A stretch of DNA of 15,384 bases from an uncultured Lachnospiraceae bacterium (lineage in GTDB: Bacteria; Bacillota; Clostridia; Lachnospirales; Lachnospiraceae): contig CAJUSO010000064.1 in the NCBI GenBank assembly GCA_910588965.1, positions 1-15,384 on the forward strand. The letters run 5' to 3'. The translations under genes were made by a program, and so were the position numbers. Positions 15,087-15,384 of the stretch are shown piece by piece; position 1 is the first letter of the stretch, and every line of letters begins with the position of its first letter. The notes under the pieces are model-generated. The model was not told the DNA's origin, did not search any database, and saw only the letters and a program-made list of their open reading frames with translations.

Positions 15087-15266
15087 ACTTCCATGTATTC
15101 GCTAACCCTTGATGGAATTCTTCCATATTAAATGTCATATTTTCGTATTTTTTAATATCCCCATAACTTTAACATAGTAACCGTAAATATGCAATATTTT
15201 TATGCGGATTCCTTGGGTGCGCCCTTTGGGGCAAACATAGATTATTCAAAAAAATAAAAAAAGTGC
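15087..15266. other. AT-rich divergent intergenic region with two small inverted repeats
   Basis: Between the minus-strand fusion gene and the tRNA-Glu promoter the DNA is AT-rich. It holds TGGAA-TTC-TTCCA (15113-15125) and AAATAT-GCA-ATATTT (15185-15199), perfect inverted repeats that could be operator-like. It also holds an A tract (15248-15262) next to the tRNA promoter. The minus-strand operon promoter must lie here, but the best match (TTGCAT, 17 bases, TAAAGT) is weak. No gene is evident. Confidence 0.4.
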
Positions 15267-15295
15267 TTGCAATCTGGGACAACTTGTGGTAATAT
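15267..15295 (+). promoter_or_regulatory. Promoter of tRNA-Glu
   Basis: TTGCAA (15267-15272) and TAATAT (15290-15295) stand 17 bases apart, directly downstream of an A tract that may act as an UP element. Transcription would start near 15302, about 28 bases before the mature tRNA end at 15331. Confidence 0.75.
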
Positions 15296-15330
15296 TAATG
15301 CGTTGCTGATACAGAAGCACAGCAATATCC

Positions 15331-15384
15331 GGCTCCTTGGTCAAGCGGTTAAGACATCGCCCTTTCACGGCGGTAACACGGGTT
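15331..15384 (+). tRNA. tRNA-Glu (TTC), 5' part; 3' end outside window
   Basis: GGCTCCT starts the acceptor stem. The D arm holds TGGTCAAGCGGTTAAGACA, typical of tRNA-Glu. The anticodon arm is TCGCC-CTTTCAC-GGCGG, giving anticodon TTC. The variable loop TAACA and the first T-stem strand CGGGTT follow, and the window ends inside the T arm. Confidence 0.93.

Noticed and set aside
15071..15094. ATG start at 15094 for the pyruvyltransferase fusion
   Set aside because: The added codons consist of the AGGAGAGG ribosome site for the ATG at 15070.

Overview
The window looks like a Gram-positive, low- to mid-GC Firmicute chromosome, most likely a Clostridia/Lachnospiraceae-type gut bacterium. The reasons are strong AGGAGG-type ribosome sites, sigma-A-like promoters, tRNA genes without an encoded CCA end, and teichoic-acid-type surface polymer genes. 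The genus cannot be named from the sequence alone.

Left edge (1-2060): the 3' part of a tRNA-Asn (anticodon GTT) and its terminator come first. A single AT-rich gene follows, encoding an AIPR-family protein (linked to abortive phage infection) with a PD-(D/E)xK-like N-terminus. Next is a decayed tRNA-Asn-like sequence, matching the real tRNA 3' half at 38 of 50 positions, with its own perfect hairpin terminator. This looks like a small defence cargo beside a tRNA gene; no integrase is visible.

Main plus-strand cluster (2139-11385): two family-2 glycosyltransferases come first, the second behind a promoter with perfect TTGACA/TATAAT hexamers. Then follow a CDP-glycerol/CDP-ribitol-type polyol-phosphate transferase, a LicD-family phosphotransferase, an IspD/TarI-type cytidylyltransferase, an extended-SDR sugar-nucleotide enzyme, about 300 bases of intergenic tandem repeats, an ABC-2 export permease, and an ABC ATPase fused to a second polyol-phosphotransferase domain. 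Together they suggest synthesis of a phosphate-containing, teichoic-acid-like surface polymer on the inner face of the membrane, followed by ABC export.

Minus-strand cluster (15070-11484): two translationally coupled genes face the main cluster across a shared bidirectional terminator. The first encodes a polysaccharide-pyruvyltransferase domain fused to a third polyol-phosphotransferase domain; the second is a stand-alone polysaccharide pyruvyltransferase. They imply that the same or a related polymer carries pyruvate ketals.

Right edge: an A-tract plus a TTGCAA-17-TAATAT promoter drives a tRNA-Glu (TTC) that runs off the window.

The most unusual point is that one transferase domain occurs three times in three architectures: alone, fused to an export ATPase, and fused to a pyruvyltransferase. 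The exporter-fused copy has Arg where the other two have the conserved catalytic-type His, so it may read or dock the polymer rather than make it.
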